A stretch of DNA of 64,000 nucleotides from Streptomyces sp. NBC_01788. Its GTDB lineage: Bacteria; Actinomycetota; Actinomycetes; Streptomycetales; Streptomycetaceae. Location of the stretch: positions 2,852,001 to 2,916,000 of the forward strand of contig NZ_CP109090.1 of the NCBI RefSeq assembly GCF_035917575.1. Reading direction: 5' to 3'. Positions within the stretch are counted from its first letter, which is position 1. Each line of letters begins with the position of its first letter. A program made the translations under genes and the position numbers. The notes beneath the pieces were generated by a model, which had not been told where the DNA came from, made no database searches, and saw only the letters and a program-made list of their open reading frames with translations. This document shows, piece by piece, positions 61,148 through 64,000 of this stretch.

Positions 61148-62011
61148 CTACGACACCACGTCCTTGCGGGCGAACCCGCGGAAGGCCAGGGCGAACAGCA
61201 CCAGCGCGTAGCTGACGGAGACCGCCGTGCCCTGGATCATGCCGGACCACTCGGCGTGCGGCTGCACGGCGTCGGCCCAGGCGTACTGCCAGTGCGCGGG
61301 CAGGAAGTCGCGCCAGTGTCCGAGGGCCGTGACGGCGTCCAGGACGTTGCCCACGATGGTCAGGCCGACCGCGCCGCCCACGGCGCCCAGGGGCGCGTCC
61401 GTCCTGGTGGACAGCCAGAACGCCAGGGCCGCGGTGACCAGTTGCGACACGAAGATGTACGCCACGACCACCAGCAGCCGCTGCGCGGCGGTCCCCGCGT
61501 CGAGCGCGGCGCCGGTGGGTATCCGCAGTGGGCCCCAGCCGTAGGCGGCGGTGCCGACGGCGAGCGCCACCAGCGGCAGCAGCACCATCGCGGCCAGGCT
61601 GAGCCCGAGTCCGACGACGAGCTTGGACCACAGCAGCCGGGCCCGCGGCACGGGCGCGGCGAGCAGATAGCGCAGGGAGGACCAGCTCGCCTCGGAGGCG
61701 ACGGTGTCCCCGCAGAACAGCGCCACCGGGATCACCAGCAGGAAGCCGGCCGAGACGAACAGGTTCACCGCGGCGAAGTTGGCGGCGGACGCGGTGGCCG
61801 TGTCCATCAGCGTCACCCGGTCACCGCGGCCGCCCGGACCGCCGCCGATGGCGAAGGCGACGGCCAGCACGAAGGGCAGCGCGGCCAGGATGCCGCCCAT
61901 GACCAGCGTGCGGCGCCGCTTGAACTGCCGCACCAGCTCCACTCGCAGGGGCAGGGTGCGGCCCGCCCGGTAACCGGAGGCGACCTCGGTGCTCTCGGCG
62001 AGCGTGCTCAC
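61148..62011 (-). CDS. ABC-2 type permease
   Basis: A 287-residue membrane protein from a GTG overlapping the stop of the upstream fusion gene (GTGA). Six helices are predicted; after 'VELVRQFKRRRTLVMGGILA' come 'FVSAGFLLVIPVALFCGDTV', 'SEASWSSLRYLLAAPVPRAR', 'LLWSKLVVGLGLSLAAMVLL' and a last helix before 'GFARKDVVS'. This is the ABC-2 layout used for export of peptides, lipids or drugs. Its ATPase is the C-terminal half of the coupled gene. Confidence 0.9.
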   Translation of the reverse strand: MSTLAESTEVASGYRAGRTLPLRVELVRQFKRRRTLVMGGILAALPFVLAVAFAIGGGPGGRGDRVTLMDTATASAANFAAVNLFVSAGFLLVIPVALFCGDTVASEASWSSLRYLLAAPVPRARLLWSKLVVGLGLSLAAMVLLPLVALAVGTAAYGWGPLRIPTGAALDAGTAAQRLLVVVAYIFVSQLVTAALAFWLSTRTDAPLGAVGGAVGLTIVGNVLDAVTALGHWRDFLPAHWQYAWADAVQPHAEWSGMIQGTAVSVSYALVLFALAFRGFARKDVVS

Positions 62012-64000
62012 GCGGAACCTCCGATCAGGGTGAGGAAGGCGTCTTCGAGCCGGCGGTGGGGGCCGACCGCGACGACGGGCACCTCCAGGCGCACCAGCTC
62101 CGCGACCAGGTCCTGTGCCGTGCCGCCGGTCTCCAGCCGGACCAGGAGGCCGTCCTCGGTGCGCAGTGCCGAGGCGACGTCCGGCAGGGCGGACACCTTC
62201 TCCACGACCGGGTCCTCCACCGGGGTGGCGGTCCCCACGAGCAGCGTGTCGCCGGAGCCGACGATCTCGCCGACGGGACCCGCCTGCACCAGACGTCCCC
62301 GGTCCATCACCACCAGGTGGGTGCAGGACTGTTCGACCTCGGAGAGCAGATGGCTGGAGACGATCACCGTGCGGCCGCCGGCCGCGTAGCGGATCATCAC
62401 CTCGCGCATCTCGCGGATCTGGGGCGGGTCGAGGCCGTTGGTCGGCTCGTCCAGGATCAGCAGGTCCGGCAGGCCGAGCATGGCCTGCGCGATCGCCAGG
62501 CGCTGGCGCATGCCCTGCGAGTAGGTGCGTACGGCACGGGCCAGGGCGTCGCCGAGGCCGGCGATCCGGAGGGCCTCGTCCAGGTGCGCGTCCTCTGCTG
62601 GGCGGCCGGTGGCCCGCCAGTACAGCTCCAGGTTCTCCCGGCCGGACAGATGGGGCAGGAAACCGGCGCCCTCGACGAAGGCGCCGACCCGCGACAGCAC
62701 GGGCGTGCCCGGCCGTATGGCGTGGCCGAAGACGCGGATCTCGCCGTCGTCCGGCTGGATCAGGCCCATCAGCATGCGCAGGGTGGTGGTCTTGCCCGCG
62801 CCGTTCGGCCCGAGCAGGCCGAGGACCTGGCCCTTGTCCACCTGGAACGAAAGGTCCCGTACCGCCATGGGGGTCCCCCCTGCTCGAGCGAAGCCGAGAG
62901 CTTGGGGGAGGTCGGCCGACTTCGCGTAGCGCTTGCTCAAGCCGGTGATCCGCAGCGGGACGTCGGCCAGTTCCGGGTCGGGCGCGGGCGCGGCCGTGCG
63001 GCGGCGGGCCGTCAGCAGCAGGGCGAGCGCGACCGCGGCGCCGGCGAGCGGCAGCCACCACACCCAGGCGGGCAGCGGTGCCGCCGCCGTGGTCACGCCC
63101 GGGGCGGTCGGCACCTTCAGGTCGCTCTTCAGGCCGACGGTGTACGTCGCCGGGGCGGCCGGTGAGGCGTAGCCGAGGTCGGTGGAGGCGAGGACCAGGC
63201 GGAGCCGGTGGCCCTTCTGCACCTCGTGGTCGACGGCCGGGAGGGTGAGGGTGACGTCCTTGCCCGCCTTGGCGCCCTCGACGCGCACGGGGGTCACGAG
63301 CTGGGAGGGCAGTACCGGCTGCTGCTTGCCCGGTCCGACGTCGTAGAGCTTGGCGAAGAGCACCGCGTCGTCGGCGGTCGAGGTGACGTGGACGGTCACC
63401 GTGGGCGATCCGGTGACGCGCAGACCGGCGCCGAGGGGTGCGGAGTCGAAGCGCGCGTACTGGCCGGGGAAGTCGAGGGACACCCCGACGCCGAGCGAGG
63501 AGAGCTGGGACAGTCCGCCGGAGCCGCCGAGGCCCGGCAGGGCGGACACGGCGGGCGGGTTGGCCCCGGCGGGGTTCTCGAAGCGCCGCTCGCCTCCGCG
63601 CAGGGCGATGGACCGCTGCCCGCCTTCGAGGCCCGGGTACGTGCTTCCGCTCGCGCCCCGCAGCAGGGCCCTGCCGTCGGTGGAGTCCACGCCTCCGGTG
63701 CGGGTGACGCGGAAGGCGGGGCCGGTGTCGGTGTTCTTGTCGCCCTTGAGGTAGCGGTCGAACCAGGTCTTCACGCGCGCCTGGACGCGGCTGGTCTCCA
63801 TGTCGCCGCCGTCGTGGCCGCCCGCGATCCAGTCGACGTCGACCGGGGCGCCGTTCGCGCGGATCGCCGTGGCGGCGGCGTCGGCCTGGCCGAGCGGGAA
63901 GAGGGAGTCCGTCTGACCCTGCACCAGCAGGGTCGGCACCTTGATGCGGTCGGCGACGGCGGACGGCGAGCGCTCCTGGAGCAGTGCGCGCGCCTCGGCG
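62008..64000 (-). CDS. X-Pro dipeptidyl-peptidase-like hydrolase fused to an ABC ATPase (5' end outside window)
   Basis: The last 664 codons of a longer gene. The visible N-terminal part is the end of an alpha/beta hydrolase of the CocE/S15 family: 'VPTLLVQGQTDSLFPLGQAD' with the catalytic Asp and 'IAGGHDGG' with the catalytic His, followed by the S15 C-terminal jelly roll ('GLRVTGSPTVTVHVTSTADD', 'LRLVLASTDLGYASP'). A membrane helix (WVWWLPLAGAAVALALLLTA) then leads to a complete ABC ATPase: GPNGAGKTT, 'YSQGMRQRLAIAQAML', LLILDEPTNGLDP. The topology puts the hydrolase outside and the ATPase inside the cell. A palindromic repeat (62869-62911) adds about 15 residues just before the ATPase P-loop region. 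Confidence 0.88.
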   Translation of the reverse strand, partial: AEARALLQERSPSAVADRIKVPTLLVQGQTDSLFPLGQADAAATAIRANGAPVDVDWIAGGHDGGDMETSRVQARVKTWFDRYLKGDKNTDTGPAFRVTRTGGVDSTDGRALLRGASGSTYPGLEGGQRSIALRGGERRFENPAGANPPAVSALPGLGGSGGLSQLSSLGVGVSLDFPGQYARFDSAPLGAGLRVTGSPTVTVHVTSTADDAVLFAKLYDVGPGKQQPVLPSQLVTPVRVEGAKAGKDVTLTLPAVDHEVQKGHRLRLVLASTDLGYASPAAPATYTVGLKSDLKVPTAPGVTTAAAPLPAWVWWLPLAGAAVALALLLTARRRTAAPAPDPELADVPLRITGLSKRYAKSADLPQALGFARAGGTPMAVRDLSFQVDKGQVLGLLGPNGAGKTTTLRMLMGLIQPDDGEIRVFGHAIRPGTPVLSRVGAFVEGAGFLPHLSGRENLELYWRATGRPAEDAHLDEALRIAGLGDALARAVRTYSQGMRQRLAIAQAMLGLPDLLILDEPTNGLDPPQIREMREVMIRYAAGGRTVIVSSHLLSEVEQSCTHLVVMDRGRLVQAGPVGEIVGSGDTLLVGTATPVEDPVVEKVSALPDVASALRTEDGLLVRLETGGTAQDLVAELVRLEVPVVAVGPHRRLEDAFLTLIGGSA
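62869..62911. repeat. Palindromic repeat, copy c, in frame inside the ABC fusion gene
   Basis: GGGGGTCCCCCC is followed by TGCTCGAGCGAAGCCGAGAG and CTTGGGGGAGG. The hairpin pairs CCCCC/GGGGG and GCTC/GAGC. It is the full form of the repeat at 3261-3293 and close to that at 583-626. The gene reads it in the opposite orientation from pepN, giving LPQALGFARAGGTPM between 'YAKSAD' and 'AVRDLSF' of the ATPase. Confidence 0.8.

Overview
This is a chromosomal window from a Streptomyces. Third codon positions are nearly always G or C, GTG starts are frequent, and the gene content is typical of the genus: chaplins, a rodlin relic, the SsbB/dynamin sporulation pair and the csn chitosan-oligosaccharide operon. 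The layout resembles the pepN-to-chaplin stretch of the S. coelicolor chromosome as I remember it; I could not run a comparison. There is no prophage, CRISPR array or rRNA. Mobile signals are a MITE-like element, small palindromic repeats (two copies in frame inside genes), and a lower-GC patch beside a tRNA.

Region by region. 0-8.2 kb: a DUF1203 fragment, aminopeptidase N carrying two repeat-derived in-frame insertions, a MITE, a DMT exporter divergent from a MarR regulator, a small membrane protein, and 4-alpha-glucanotransferase with a small unknown protein. 8.4-14.2 kb: a secreted GH84-like hexosaminidase with an altered catalytic pair, then a PadR-ABC-FtsX efflux operon. 14.3-17.1 kb: an HNH protein, an MscS channel and a Uma2 protein. 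17.2-23.9 kb: csnR-csnEFGHK with its operator.

24.1-35.1 kb is the most interesting block. GlnX-like membrane sensor, GlnH-like solute-binding protein, an unknown helical protein, a PknG-like Ser/Thr kinase, a PP2C phosphatase, a von Willebrand A protein and an FHA protein lie in a row on one strand. This is the mycobacterial amino-acid-sensing trio pknG-glnH-glnX enlarged with its own eraser (PP2C), reader (FHA) and a MIDAS protein. Kinase, phosphatase and FHA protein all carry N-terminal cysteine-pair zinc-ribbon motifs. A group II truncated haemoglobin follows.

35.7-46.4 kb: two very large FtsX-type proteins, a 25-residue Arg/Ser-rich coupled reading frame and an ABC ATPase with an AbrB-like tail; then, on the other strand, ettA, a thioesterase and unknown proteins. 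46.4-52.5 kb: a sortase-anchored thioester-domain surface protein, ssbB, dynB and dynA. 52.8-53.9 kb: tRNA-Arg(TCT) with its terminator and a lower-GC insert. 53.9-60.7 kb: a SpoIIE-type phosphatase, two small secreted proteins, three chaplins (one is a single-domain, LAETG-anchored form) and a mini-rodlin relic. 60.9-64 kb: an MFS relic, an ABC permease, and a hydrolase-ABC ATPase fusion that runs off the window.
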